In this document: piece after piece, positions 18,807 to 28,346 of the stretch
How positions within the stretch are numbered: the stretch's first letter is position 1
Layout: every line of letters starts with the position of its first letter
Origin: Rivularia sp. PCC 7116
Lineage (GTDB): Bacteria; Cyanobacteriota; Cyanobacteriia; Cyanobacteriales; Nostocaceae
Length of the DNA: 64,000 nucleotides
Direction of reading: 5' to 3'
NCBI RefSeq assembly: GCF_000316665.1
Contig: NC_019678.1
Location: forward strand, 2,108,001 to 2,172,000
Translations under genes and position numbers: made by a program
The notes under the pieces: model-generated
What the model was told of the DNA's origin: nothing
Database searches by the model: none
Seen by the model: only the letters and a program-made list of their open reading frames with translations

Positions 18807-18834
18807 TTGGTACTGCTGCTTTAGCAATATGCAA
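18807..18834 (-). promoter_or_regulatory. Repeated upstream element, copy 7
   Basis: On the minus strand this reads TTGCATATTGC, 11 bases, TACCAA. It is a second, more distal copy upstream of the secreted-protein gene. The rest of this 373-bp gap holds only copy 6 and the terminator below. Confidence 0.5.
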
Positions 18835-18859
18835 TCTTTTGATATTTAAAAGTAAATTT

Positions 18860-18896
18860 ATTAAAAATTCCCAACCTCTCAAAGAAGTCGGGAATC
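18860..18896 (-). terminator. Rho-independent terminator of the exoprotein gene
   Basis: Read on the minus strand, ATTCCCGACTTC pairs with GAGAGGTTGGGAAT (two wobble pairs and a short loop), and TTTTTAA follows. It lies just past the stop of the hemagglutinin-like gene. Confidence 0.7.
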
Positions 18897-18918
18897 TAAT
18901 TTATTAATTCAATCGTAT

Positions 18919-21900
18919 TCAACTACGACAACCAGAAAATAATAGTTTTGTATTTGCATTTCTTGCGGGAGCGACAATTTTTTTATCAACCTGACTTTCC
19001 CCTTCCATCACCAAAGGAATCCAAGCAGCAATAATATCTTCACTTCTCAAAGTTTCCCCCGGTTGTTGCGGTAAACCACCACGCCCAATATTGAAGAATG
19101 CCACCGCTGCTTCCCCGGATACCTGACATCCTTGCGCTACTTCCGTGGATTGAGCATCTTCTGGTAATTCTACCGTTTCCGGATTTGGCTCAATTCCAGG
19201 GGTTTCGATATTCACGTTGCCATCGAAACCTAATTCAGAACTTGCCGTAATATCGCTGAATGCTGTTAATTTATCGCGAAATTCTATACCAAAAATTCCA
19301 AAAGCCGTAATATCAACATTTCCGCCGTTACCAGAAAAAGCATTAGCTGTGATATCGCTGTTTTCGTTGGGGAAAGCCACGATAAAACCATCGGGAGTAT
19401 TAATTTTAATATTCCCACCATCACCACCAAATTTTTCTTCTCCTGCGGTGGTGGAAATTTGGCTTCTGTTGCGGAGTAATAATAAATCTTGAATATTTAA
19501 TTCGATATTGCCGCCTGTATTGCTGCGAGTTGTTGCTGAAATTCTACCGCGATCTAGATTGAGAGTACCTGCTGCAAGTTCGATATCACCACCGATGCCA
19601 GATCCTTGACTATCAACTGAAATTTGAGCGCCATCTTTGATATTTACAGTTTCCGGATCGATGATGATGCTGCCACCGTTGCCTGTAGATTCTTCTGTGG
19701 TGTTAGCGAAGATTCCGGTTTCTTCTCCGCTGAGGGTGAGGTTGTCTTTGATGTTTAGGGTGATGTTGCCTCCGTTTCCTTGATTTGATGTCAAAGCTGA
19801 TACTTTGGCTCCGTTTTGGATGGTAAGTTGAGGAGTATTAATTTTGATACCTCCTGCTTCCCCGATGTTTTCAGTTTGAGCAAATAAACCACTAGCATCA
19901 CTATTAGTTAGTATTCTACCCGCGATATTAGAAGTATCTAAAGAAGCTTGAAGCGTGTAATCTTTAGGAGTGCTGATTCCATCTGTATTAGGTAGCTCAA
20001 CTTGAATAAAGTATCTGCCGGGTTCTGTAAAAACAAAATTAAGGTAAGGATCGGAGTTAGTAAAACTACCACCTGCACCTCGTGCTGCTGAAGGTGCTTT
20101 TATATTTTCTGCTAACAAGCTACCTTTGCCATCAAACAAACGAAGTCTTCTATTAGCAAAGTCAGGAGTTCCTCCCCCAGCAATACCTCTATCGATATCA
20201 AAGGTAGCACGTGTACCAGGAGCTTCAACTTCAAATGAATAAATATCTGCTGTGCCAACTTCAGGACCAGTTCCTAAAATGGAAACATAAGGAATTCTGG
20301 TGGAAAACTCAATGTTAGTATTGAAGTTGTCAGGACTATCTAGGGAGAATAAAGTATCGATTCCCTGAGATTGAGCAAAAGAATTATTCGGTTCTACTTC
20401 ATTGATAATCTCAGGTTCTTTAGGCTCTGGAAGTTTCCTCGGTAATGATGAAACAGTATCTTTATTGCCTGAATTGGGATCATTGCCAGATATTATTATG
20501 TACTCAGTTGCATTTACGTCGATATTACCAGCTTTACCGCTACTAAGACTATTAGTTAGAAACTGTGCCCCATTCGTCAATTCTAAGATTCTTGCGTTGA
20601 CTTGAATATTACCGCCTTTTTGCTCACTTGCTGTTTGTGCATTTAATACAACCCCATTTGATAGACGCAATCTCCCACCAGTATTCAACGTAATATTACC
20701 ACCTTGACCGCGACTATTTTCTTCTGAAAGAGTAAATATACCACTAGAAAAACTATCCCCACTAATTCCAAAGATATTTATATCATTTGCCGTAGTGACT
20801 TTAATATTACCTGAGTTTCCTCCCCCCTGAGTTAATGCTTGTAGTTGAGAACGTCCACTTAAGGAAAGAGAATTTGCTTCAATTGTAATATTATTACCAG
20901 CACCTGTTGCTCTAGAATTCACTGCTGTGCTAATAATACTAAGCCCAGTAAGTGATATATCTTTCCCTGCTTGTAATTTTACCTGTCCAGCATTTCCTTC
21001 TCCGGCAGTAATACTGAAGATACTACTATTAGCAAGAGAGACAGAATCATCTGCCCTAATCAAAAGATTGCCAGCATCACCTTTACCATAAGTAGAAGTA
21101 TTAATACTCGAGAAGTTGGTTAAATTGACTGAATTAGCATCAATATCTATATCTCCTCCCCTACCAACTGCACCAGTCTCTAAAGCTGTTAAAAGGCGAC
21201 TGCGATTAAGTAAAACATCACCAGGTGTTGCAATTGTAATTTTACCAGCATTGCCTTCTCCAGTTTTTGTAGTAGTTATATCAGTATTAAAAAGGGAAAC
21301 TGACTCTCCCTCAATCAAAATATTACCGCCATCTCCTTGATTTGAACCGTTACTATTAACTGGAATATCGGAAATTGAAATATTTTCTGTTAATTGCCTC
21401 AGGATAATATCCCCGCCATTTTTACCAGAAGCGTTAAGCCTTGACAGACCTTTAGAATTTTCAATAGTAATTTTTTTGCCTGTAGTAATATTAATATTTC
21501 CTCCATCTCCGACACTACCAAAATTTTCAGAAGAGCCTGAGGAAAAGAAGTTTTCAGTTAAGTATCTTGGAGAAGAAAAAGATTCTACATTAATAATTAA
21601 AATTTCATCGCCAGCTGTTAGGGTTACCGCACCACCATTACCTGCGTCTCCTCCTCCATTAGTTACCGAACGGGAAAATATTCCTCCCCGGAAAATATTA
21701 CGACCAGCGTTAAGATTTATTTCCCCGCCGTTTGCTGCATTTCCTCCCCTACTGGAAGCAGAGTTAGACAATAAACTTCCAGCACTTCCATCTGTTGTAG
21801 TCAATATATCTCTACCAGCATTGAGAAAAATTGCTCCTCCATTACCTGCGAACTTTCCTGAAGAATAAGATTCTATGCTTTGCGTTGCAATATCTCTGTT

Positions 21901-23844
21901 TGCCAAAATAGTAACTTTTCCTCCGTCGCCAGCAGAACCTTCTGAAACACTGGAAGAAGAAACTATGAATCCTACTGAGATATCTTTACCACTACCAAGG
22001 GTTATATCTCCCCCATATCCGGAACTACCATTGTTAGATAACGATGAAGAATCCAAGTCTCCAGGAATTAACTTTCCTGATGAAGTCAAATCTACGAAAG
22101 TAGAAATATCTTCTCCAGCATTAAGTTGAATTTTTCCACCATTTCCTGAGATACCTGACCCACTATAAGAACTGGAATCTATATCACCTGCTATAAATAT
22201 TTTGCCACTGGTTGAAAAGGCTATACTACCACCATTACCTGAATTTCCTCGATTAGAACTGGAAGAAGAATCAATTTCTGTCGTAGATATATCTTTAGTC
22301 GCAATAAATTTTATTTCACCTCCGTTGCCGCTATTACCCAACCGATTTACAGAGCTAGAGTTTATTGTTGCAGTAGAAATATTACTTCTTGAATCAATAG
22401 TAATTTCACCTCCATTACCCCCAAAGCTAGTATAGATTCCATTTAAAGATGGTATTAGTTCTGCTCCATTGACATTAATATCTCCGCCTTGCAACGATAA
22501 ATTCGGCTCATACTGATTTGTTAACAAAACAGTCCCATTAGGAGCAGTAATAAAAACATCCCCAATCGTAATATCTGCACTCGTAGCTACGGAATTATTC
22601 CCAGGAGAAGCTACAGGAACAATTGAAGCATCAAAGAAAATCCCTGAATCGCCCAAAGTTCCTAAAGGATTACCAATAACTGCCGCATTTACACCAGCAC
22701 GAATATCAAGAGTCGGTTTCTTACTTCCATCAATTACTAAAGATGTACCATCTGATAAAGTTACGTTTGCAAGTTTAGGAGTTGAAACGGGATTAATACT
22801 TTCACCCGTCGTATCGGGATTGGTAATTATCGCGGTATTTATATCAACTTTTCCCCCAGCCAAAATATGTAATGACGCTCCTTGATATCCAAAAATGCTG
22901 ACATCTCCTTGGGAACGAATTATTGGATCGTAAAAGCTGAATAAATCTCCTTTAGTTTTATCTAATTTCTCAATCCCAAAATTTCCCCCACTCCAAAAAT
23001 GAATATCACCCATCACGGGATTAGCTGAACTCAAAGTCATATTTCCAGCAGAAAATAAACCGCTTCTAGGATTATTCAAAGCAAAAATATCTACACTTTC
23101 CTTACCTTGAACTAATAAATTACCATTAGCAGCAGCAATGAAAGGTTTTTCTACACTATCTCTTACGTTTACCGTCTCTGCTTTCAGCGTCAAATTTCTT
23201 CCCGCTTGCAATCTTCCCTGCAACTTCAAATTATTGGCATTCAAATTTAAATCTTTGCCGACAGTTAAATTCCCTTGACTGTTAATATCTCCTCCCATAC
23301 CTTCAAACTCTAAACCTATCGGTGGTTTGACGTTTACGCTCAACAAAGGAGGTGCGCTAGGATTTATAGCGCTATATTTATTATCATTGCCGAAATCAAG
23401 ACTGTTGGCTGTAGAAGCAAAAAACGAACCTTTAATATCTAAACTCGAGTTTTCACCAAAAATAATTCCGTTGGGATTAAGAAAATACAAGTTTGCATCA
23501 CCTAAAACTCCTAGCTTTCCAAATATTCGGGATGGATTGCTGCCGGTGACTCGACTAAAGATATTTTCAATCGCTGCGGGATTACTAAAATAGGCTTCTC
23601 TTCCTTCACCAATATTAAACTCTGTAAAACTATGGAAAAGATTATTATTACGAATTGCTCCACCATCAATTCTTTCAAGCTGGGTATTTACGGGTGTGAC
23701 GATAGAGCTTTCATTACCCAAAGTGTTATCTGGGACAATTTGAGCTTGAACTTGATTTTCCCCAACAATAGTTGGTATTCCAGATAAAAATAGCCAAAAA
23801 ATTACCCAAGTTTTAAATTGCCAATATTGCATTTTTTGAAACAT
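18919..23844 (-). CDS. Filamentous-hemagglutinin-type exoprotein (TpsA-like)
   Basis: This 1641-residue protein has a signal peptide (to about 35, VQAQ), a TPS/hemagglutination-activity domain (about 36-165, with FHSFTEFNIGEG, NPAAIENIFSRVTG and LYFLNPNGIIFG), and a long beta-helix of GNGGxI/xNLxAG repeats. Residues about 1130-1290 interrupt the helix with a separate beta domain resembling the PPC/DVUA0089 type (NEVEPNNSFAQSQ, ADIYSFEVEAPGT, GRYFIQVEL). The beta-helix then resumes. The C-terminus (GCQVSGEAAVAFFNIGRGGLPQQPGE) is typical of large cyanobacterial surface proteins. The family is exported by a TpsB transporter, here probably the product at 15516-17330, and acts in adhesion or matrix. 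The many plus-strand frames across it are artefacts of its repeats. Confidence 0.9.
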   Translation of the reverse strand: MFQKMQYWQFKTWVIFWLFLSGIPTIVGENQVQAQIVPDNTLGNESSIVTPVNTQLERIDGGAIRNNNLFHSFTEFNIGEGREAYFSNPAAIENIFSRVTGSNPSRIFGKLGVLGDANLYFLNPNGIIFGENSSLDIKGSFFASTANSLDFGNDNKYSAINPSAPPLLSVNVKPPIGLEFEGMGGDINSQGNLTVGKDLNLNANNLKLQGRLQAGRNLTLKAETVNVRDSVEKPFIAAANGNLLVQGKESVDIFALNNPRSGLFSAGNMTLSSANPVMGDIHFWSGGNFGIEKLDKTKGDLFSFYDPIIRSQGDVSIFGYQGASLHILAGGKVDINTAIITNPDTTGESINPVSTPKLANVTLSDGTSLVIDGSKKPTLDIRAGVNAAVIGNPLGTLGDSGIFFDASIVPVASPGNNSVATSADITIGDVFITAPNGTVLLTNQYEPNLSLQGGDINVNGAELIPSLNGIYTSFGGNGGEITIDSRSNISTATINSSSVNRLGNSGNGGEIKFIATKDISTTEIDSSSSSNRGNSGNGGSIAFSTSGKIFIAGDIDSSSYSGSGISGNGGKIQLNAGEDISTFVDLTSSGKLIPGDLDSSSLSNNGSSGYGGDITLGSGKDISVGFIVSSSSVSEGSAGDGGKVTILANRDIATQSIESYSSGKFAGNGGAIFLNAGRDILTTTDGSAGSLLSNSASSRGGNAANGGEINLNAGRNIFRGGIFSRSVTNGGGDAGNGGAVTLTAGDEILIINVESFSSPRYLTENFFSSGSSENFGSVGDGGNINITTGKKITIENSKGLSRLNASGKNGGDIILRQLTENISISDIPVNSNGSNQGDGGNILIEGESVSLFNTDITTTKTGEGNAGKITIATPGDVLLNRSRLLTALETGAVGRGGDIDIDANSVNLTNFSSINTSTYGKGDAGNLLIRADDSVSLANSSIFSITAGEGNAGQVKLQAGKDISLTGLSIISTAVNSRATGAGNNITIEANSLSLSGRSQLQALTQGGGNSGNIKVTTANDINIFGISGDSFSSGIFTLSEENSRGQGGNITLNTGGRLRLSNGVVLNAQTASEQKGGNIQVNARILELTNGAQFLTNSLSSGKAGNIDVNATEYIIISGNDPNSGNKDTVSSLPRKLPEPKEPEIINEVEPNNSFAQSQGIDTLFSLDSPDNFNTNIEFSTRIPYVSILGTGPEVGTADIYSFEVEAPGTRATFDIDRGIAGGGTPDFANRRLRLFDGKGSLLAENIKAPSAARGAGGSFTNSDPYLNFVFTEPGRYFIQVELPNTDGISTPKDYTLQASLDTSNIAGRILTNSDASGLFAQTENIGEAGGIKINTPQLTIQNGAKVSALTSNQGNGGNITLNIKDNLTLSGEETGIFANTTEESTGNGGSIIIDPETVNIKDGAQISVDSQGSGIGGDIELAAGTLNLDRGRISATTRSNTGGNIELNIQDLLLLRNRSQISTTAGEEKFGGDGGNIKINTPDGFIVAFPNENSDITANAFSGNGGNVDITAFGIFGIEFRDKLTAFSDITASSELGFDGNVNIETPGIEPNPETVELPEDAQSTEVAQGCQVSGEAAVAFFNIGRGGLPQQPGETLRSEDIIAAWIPLVMEGESQVDKKIVAPARNANTKLLFSGCRS

Positions 23845-24000
23845 TTATTTTAAATACAGCCGCTTAAGTTCCATTTCGATATATCAGGAAAACATAAAGC
23901 TTTGATAGATTTATTTTTATGCTATTATAAAAATTATTTTAAGGGAAAATACGTAATTTAACTATATTTTTTAACGAAAATACACGCTAATTATGATTTT

Positions 24001-24690
24001 TTAGCAATTGCGATCGCGGTTAATGTGTTTGCTATCTGGCTTTGATCGAAACAAAGGACGCATCAGGGCTACGTCTTCTACCTTTACCACCGCACTTGAT
24101 AAATCCTTACCTTCCAAACCGGCTTTATCAACCTTCACCACCAAAGTTGCTGCATTCCCACCAACATAAGCAACTTCCGAATATGTTTTCCCTCGCGTTT
24201 GCTCAATAACTTTAACCAACGATTCAATATCACCCACCATCCCCATTAACAAATCCAAAACCGCTTTCGTCAATGGCGATCGCCCAAAAGTATCCTTCAA
24301 TTTCTCCAACGGTTCGCTAGTAAATTTCCTTAGCGGAGATATTGCCAAAGTACACCCATTCTCATCCAACTGACGCTCAAAATAACCATTCGGGAAAATG
24401 TTCCGTGCGACAAGTTAAAATCACCTTGGCACCAGGAACAACCACTTTCGCTAATTCCCAAAAATTATTAATCATTTCTTGACGGTTTATCCGAGCAGCC
24501 ATCTCATCAAAACTGTCGAATATCAGCAATAATTTACCCATACGGTTGAGTTGTTCAAAAGCTGAATATCCGGGTATGGGAATTTCATATTGACGAAAGA
24601 AGAACTCGGAAAACAGCGACTCAACACTTACCGCTTTGGCATAATCTCGCAACGGAATCACCAAAGGTAAGCGGGGAAGTCTAAGCTCAC
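24001..24690 (-). pseudogene. NACHT-domain NTPase remnant
   Basis: Two frames joined by a +1 shift near 24375 encode a fragment of a cyanobacterial NACHT protein. The upstream part has RLPLVIPLRDYAK, the Walker B region LLLIFDSFDEMA and VILTCRTEHFP. The downstream part has QLDENGCTLAISPL and VGGNAATLVVKVDKAGLEGKDLS, the usual lead-in to a pentapeptide-repeat tail. The Walker A region and everything before it are missing (homology starts near 24690), and the tail is cut. NACHT proteins act as STAND NTPases in signalling or defence; this copy is dead. Confidence 0.75.
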
Positions 24691-24771
24691 GTGGGGACAA
24701 GAAGCTTCAAAGCCCACAGCCTAAGAGTTCATTCGGTTAGTGTTCTCAGCGTCTCTGCGGTTTTTTTTATC

Positions 24772-24790
24772 ATTCCGGTGCAACCGGAAT
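24772..24790. terminator. Hairpin at the end of the injection-system operon
   Basis: ATTCCGGT (24772-24779) and ACCGGAAT (24783-24790) form a perfect 8-bp stem with a 3-nt loop directly at the stop of the last minus-strand gene. The tail on the minus strand is A-rich rather than T-rich, so it may slow decay or terminate weakly. Confidence 0.4.
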
Positions 24791-24981
24791 CAATATGAAC
24801 TATTCTCTTCTTCTTCATCAGCTTTACTGATTTCTTCTTCCAGAATTTGAATTGCTCCACTAATTCGTAATAATGTATCCCGCAAATTGGCTTGTTTTGT
24901 CTCTAATTCTCTCATTGCTTTTTGTCCCGATGCAAATTCAGCTTTGAGTTCTGCAAGACGTTTCTCTAGTTGTTCTTTCAT
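24790..24981 (-). CDS. Small coiled-coil protein of the injection-system cluster
   Basis: This 63-residue protein is almost entirely a charged heptad-type helix (MKEQLEKRLAELKAEF, then ANLRDTLLRISGAIQILEEEI) with an acidic end. Its start overlaps the stop of the PAAR-like gene by 4 bp, so it is probably translationally coupled to it. I do not know its role. A chaperone for the tip protein or a connector is possible. Confidence 0.6.
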   Translation of the reverse strand: MKEQLEKRLAELKAEFASGQKAMRELETKQANLRDTLLRISGAIQILEEEISKADEEEENSSY

Positions 24982-25412
24982 TTACCTTTAACTATTTGAT
25001 TCATAGAAATAAATGTACCAGTACCGGAGTATTGGGGGGTAGAGTCAGGAATCGGACTTGGTGCTGAAGGTTGTTGAGCGGGAACCATGACTGTAAATTT
25101 AGCTTGAAATTGTCCTCCTTTGAGCAGTATGAGTTTTCTCCCAGATTTAGTTTTTTGGGCTTTTTGGTTTCCTGCAAGGGATTGTATGAATAGCATACCC
25201 GTTCCTGGAATACTATATTGAGGAGTAATGTAAGGACAACCGGGGACGGTAACTTTTTTCTCGTCACCTTCAACGCAGACTAATTTACCGTTAATTTTAT
25301 CTTTTCCGGTACCAATTAAATCTCCCGGACGAACAGTAATAATTGCTTGTCCGAAGTTGGGGTTAAACATGGCTTTATCGCCAGTGATGAGAATTAAGTC
25401 AGACATAATCAA
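24978..25412 (-). CDS. PAAR-like spike-tip protein of the injection system
   Basis: This 144-residue beta-rich protein opens with DLILITGDKAMFNPNFGQAI, continues with short beta-strands and turns (VCVEGDEKKVTVPGCPYI, IPGTGMLFIQSL), and has a proline/serine-rich linker before a short C-terminal segment. Its size, composition and place after the fibre gene fit the small PAAR-like tip proteins that sharpen the spike of contractile systems, though no textbook PAAR motif can be proven by eye. I took the TTG at 25412 because GGAG lies 8 bases upstream; an ATG two codons in is the alternative. Confidence 0.5.
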   Translation of the reverse strand: MIMSDLILITGDKAMFNPNFGQAIITVRPGDLIGTGKDKINGKLVCVEGDEKKVTVPGCPYITPQYSIPGTGMLFIQSLAGNQKAQKTKSGRKLILLKGGQFQAKFTVMVPAQQPSAPSPIPDSTPQYSGTGTFISMNQIVKGK

Positions 25413-25486
25413 ATAGACATCTCCAGAAATGAAGTTTTAGTCCAGTAATCACATGAAACGAGGATAATTATCGGAGAGGTCTGTTA

Positions 25487-26716
25487 TTAAAGACCAATAC
25501 ATAAAAAAGAAAAATATCGATCTGATGCGTCACCTTTGCTATTTCCGCACTTTATGATACAGTACCTTGGGTTAATATAGGAAACTACCGCATTATCTAA
25601 AGTATTCCCAGTAGTAGATGTAGAGGACGCTGGATAATCCTGAGTTGCAATAACGGCAGGATAGTCCGAAAATTCTTGGTCAAAAGTAATTTGATAAATA
25701 CCTTTTCCTTTCTTTTCGCTCTTAAACCCTTCTCCGGAGTAGGGTGAACCTGACGGTCGAATTAGTCCTCGAATGATTCGGAGATTGGAGTTTCCTTGCA
25801 TTGCAAATACTCCACCAGAGGTAATTTTATCAGCTGGCAAGTTAGGGATGCGTTGAACTGCTAATACTCCAGAGTTTATTTTATTAGCTGATAAATTAGG
25901 GATTCGTTCTACTGCTAATTCTCCAGAGGTAATTTTATCAGCTGGCAAGTTAGGGATGCGTTGAACTGTTAATACTCCAGAGTTTATTTTATTAGCTGAT
26001 AAATTAGGGATTCGTTCTACTGCTAATTCTCCAGAGTTAATATTTGTTGCACTAATGTTTCCGGAAATATCCCCGCTTACAGTTAAACTACCTTTAATAT
26101 ACTGATTTTCCTCTACAGTTAAATCCCCATCAATCTTTAAACTACCTGTCAAAACAGCTAAGTTTGGATTTGCATTTCCCCCAGCACGAAGAGTCAAAGT
26201 TTTACTATCAGAGTTTGGTAATGATATACCTGAATATTCCCTATGATTATCATCGAGAGTAATATTATCTTCAGAAATTGTTACTTTGACTAATATTACG
26301 CCATTGTCAGGGTTTTTTTCAGCAAATTCAATCACAGGCTTTTCAACTCTGCGAGTGTAGCTTTCATCTACATCATTTTGCTGTTGATTTTGTTTTTCTT
26401 CCTGATATTTTATATAAAGTTCGCCATTAGTAATATCATTAAAACCAGCAAAAGTAATATTCTCTTTTAAAATAATTAAATTGCCTTGACTATCTATAGC
26501 TGAACCAGGTTTAATTACTACCGCTTCTTGACCTTGAGTAACTTCAACTTCCAGCCCTTCAATAATTCCTGAAATATGAAGACTCTGGTTACGGTAACGT
26601 TGGCGATCGCTCAAATATTTGTGTTGAAGTTCAAAGTCTTCTTCTAATAGATATTGACCTGGGAAATAGTTAGGATGTTCGGTCGCAAAGTTAGTAAAAT
26701 CAGTAGTTTTAGCCAT
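25487..26716 (-). CDS. Putative injection-system fibre / receptor-binding protein
   Basis: This 409-residue protein has an N-terminal attachment-like domain (about 1-150; YFPGQYLLEEDFELQHKYLS). A beta region follows (160-225), then about four copies of a 19-residue repeat containing INSGELAVERIPNL (about 228-305), and a C-terminal beta domain (about 310-409; YPAVIATQDYP, YFSFLCIGL) like a lectin-type or fibre head. Repeats followed by a compact head are typical of trimeric tail fibres. Its place next to the TIGR02242-like gene corresponds to Afp13/Pvc13. A role in target recognition is inferred. Confidence 0.7.
   Translation of the reverse strand: MAKTTDFTNFATEHPNYFPGQYLLEEDFELQHKYLSDRQRYRNQSLHISGIIEGLEVEVTQGQEAVVIKPGSAIDSQGNLIILKENITFAGFNDITNGELYIKYQEEKQNQQQNDVDESYTRRVEKPVIEFAEKNPDNGVILVKVTISEDNITLDDNHREYSGISLPNSDSKTLTLRAGGNANPNLAVLTGSLKIDGDLTVEENQYIKGSLTVSGDISGNISATNINSGELAVERIPNLSANKINSGVLTVQRIPNLPADKITSGELAVERIPNLSANKINSGVLAVQRIPNLPADKITSGGVFAMQGNSNLRIIRGLIRPSGSPYSGEGFKSEKKGKGIYQITFDQEFSDYPAVIATQDYPASSTSTTGNTLDNAVVSYINPRYCIIKCGNSKGDASDRYFSFLCIGL
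25807..26040 (-). repeat. 57/114-bp coding repeats in the fibre gene
   Basis: A 114-bp pair (two alternating 57-bp, 19-codon units) occurs twice in near-identical form. The spans CCAGAGGTAATTTTATCAGC and CCAGAGTTTATTTTATTAGC alternate along this stretch. The repeats keep the reading frame and encode the fibre shaft. Confidence 0.8.
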
Positions 26717-26732
26717 TTTTCAGTTCTTTGAT

Positions 26733-28346
26733 TTAGTTTAATGATTGACTTGTTGTTCCTAAAATTGTAGGAATTGTTTCACCTATAATAATTTCTCCAG
26801 CTTCATTTCTACGGCAAATTTCTAAAATATTAAAGGGGCTAGTAGCTGGTATATTAAAGTTTTCTTCTAATAATTTATAACTAGATAAACGCTGATTAAT
26901 CTCTAAAGTAGCTTGGACAATTATTTGACCGACAATATCAATATTATTAATATTTTTGATGTTAACTGATAATTTATCTATACTTTGGATAATTCTTTGA
27001 TTATAAATGGTACGTTTAATTGTAATTTGATTATTTTCAATAGTAGCTTCTTGTGTAAATAAATGAACTTCAGACATATCATCTTTAAATCGAACTATGA
27101 TTTTGTTGAGTAAATCTTGAGTAACTGCTTGCGGTTGATTTACCTTCACAATCGCTTCTAGCTCAATTTTGTCAATAATTGCAGTTAAATCGGAATGCAA
27201 TTCTTGCTGAGGAGGTACTGCAAATGTTTGAAATTGATAAGGTTGAGTCCAGATATATTCGGTAATCCTCATTCCCGATTCTTGTAAATTACCTTGGAGT
27301 TGAATAATTGTATTTCCTTCAATAACTTCTTTGGCACCATTTAAACGACATATTTTCAATACAGTTGATAAGTTTATTGGTTGTTCTAGTACTGTATTAC
27401 TAAATTCTATTTGATTAATATAAAAATAAAATTTGATTGCTAAATCACCGATGAAAGTTTTATCTGTTCTATTAGATAACTTAACATTTAAGTCTGACAA
27501 ATTTTCAATGATATGCTGAGAATTTAATTTATATTTAACAGAAAAAGATTGATTATCGATAATTTTTTCAGATGAATCTGGGATAATTTCTTGTAAATTA
27601 CCTTGGAGTTGAATAATTAACTGGTTTGCTAATTGACTAACTGGGATAACATTATTTTCTGGGAAATTAATTTTAACTTCTATAAAAAATATTTGATTTT
27701 GAAGTGATTCAAACAATTTAAAAGGAAATATTACCTGCGATGGCTTAGTTAGCTGCATCGTAGGCACAAGAATTTTTAGGGAGTAAAATGTCTGTGCTGG
27801 CTTTGCTATATCAATAATTGATTTTGCAATTTTAGCTTGTCGCCAATATTTTTCAGGGTCGCGGTCATTTAATGTTAATTGTACTTGAAAATAATAGGGA
27901 AAGTTTTTAAATTGGTCGAATACCTCAACTTTTTCTCCAAATCCCGAACTTTTTAAATAAATACTCAATATTTTAATTAACCCTGCTTTTGTTCCTCGCA
28001 AACGATAGAGTCCGACAATTTGTTGAATAAATTCTCTTTTTACTTCTACTTTCCAATCATTCCTTAAGCTTAAAGCTACCCAATTTGCTAACCAAGGTAA
28101 AAAGTCTTCTGGTGTTTGCTGGGGATTAAAATAAAGATGAATATTGTCAATAATTTCTTCCAGCCCAGGTGGATTTTGAGTTTCTTTGGTAATTATTTGC
28201 TCTTGGCTAGAAGTTTTACTTGTTCCACTAAGTATTTTTTCAAATGCAAGCAAAAATTGACCAAGGAAATCATCTTCTTGGAGAACTGTAGGTAAATATT
28301 GTTGATAGCTACTAACTAATTTAGATTGGTTTTTGGTCATTATCAA
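26733..28346 (-). CDS. Phage tail protein I-like (TIGR02242-type) baseplate protein
   Basis: This 537-residue protein has an N-terminal domain (about 1-200) with the pattern of TIGR02242/tail-protein-I: YLPTVLQEDDFLGQFLLAFEK, PWLANWVALSLRNDW, and LYRLRGTKAGLIKILSIYL. The C-terminal 330 residues hold three related beta modules (each with an IIQLQGNLQE or IIVRF segment and a RIIQSIDKLSVNI-type segment), not obvious in phage relatives. It overlaps the upstream baseplate-J gene by 26 bp. A place in the baseplate periphery, joining fibres to the baseplate, is inferred. Confidence 0.75.
   Translation of the reverse strand: MIMTKNQSKLVSSYQQYLPTVLQEDDFLGQFLLAFEKILSGTSKTSSQEQIITKETQNPPGLEEIIDNIHLYFNPQQTPEDFLPWLANWVALSLRNDWKVEVKREFIQQIVGLYRLRGTKAGLIKILSIYLKSSGFGEKVEVFDQFKNFPYYFQVQLTLNDRDPEKYWRQAKIAKSIIDIAKPAQTFYSLKILVPTMQLTKPSQVIFPFKLFESLQNQIFFIEVKINFPENNVIPVSQLANQLIIQLQGNLQEIIPDSSEKIIDNQSFSVKYKLNSQHIIENLSDLNVKLSNRTDKTFIGDLAIKFYFYINQIEFSNTVLEQPINLSTVLKICRLNGAKEVIEGNTIIQLQGNLQESGMRITEYIWTQPYQFQTFAVPPQQELHSDLTAIIDKIELEAIVKVNQPQAVTQDLLNKIIVRFKDDMSEVHLFTQEATIENNQITIKRTIYNQRIIQSIDKLSVNIKNINNIDIVGQIIVQATLEINQRLSSYKLLEENFNIPATSPFNILEICRRNEAGEIIIGETIPTILGTTSQSLN

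Noticed and set aside
20402-22435. Long plus-strand open frames opposite the hemagglutinin-like gene
   Set aside because: They are mirrored repeats (PPLP-type) of the GNGG repeats and have no start signals.
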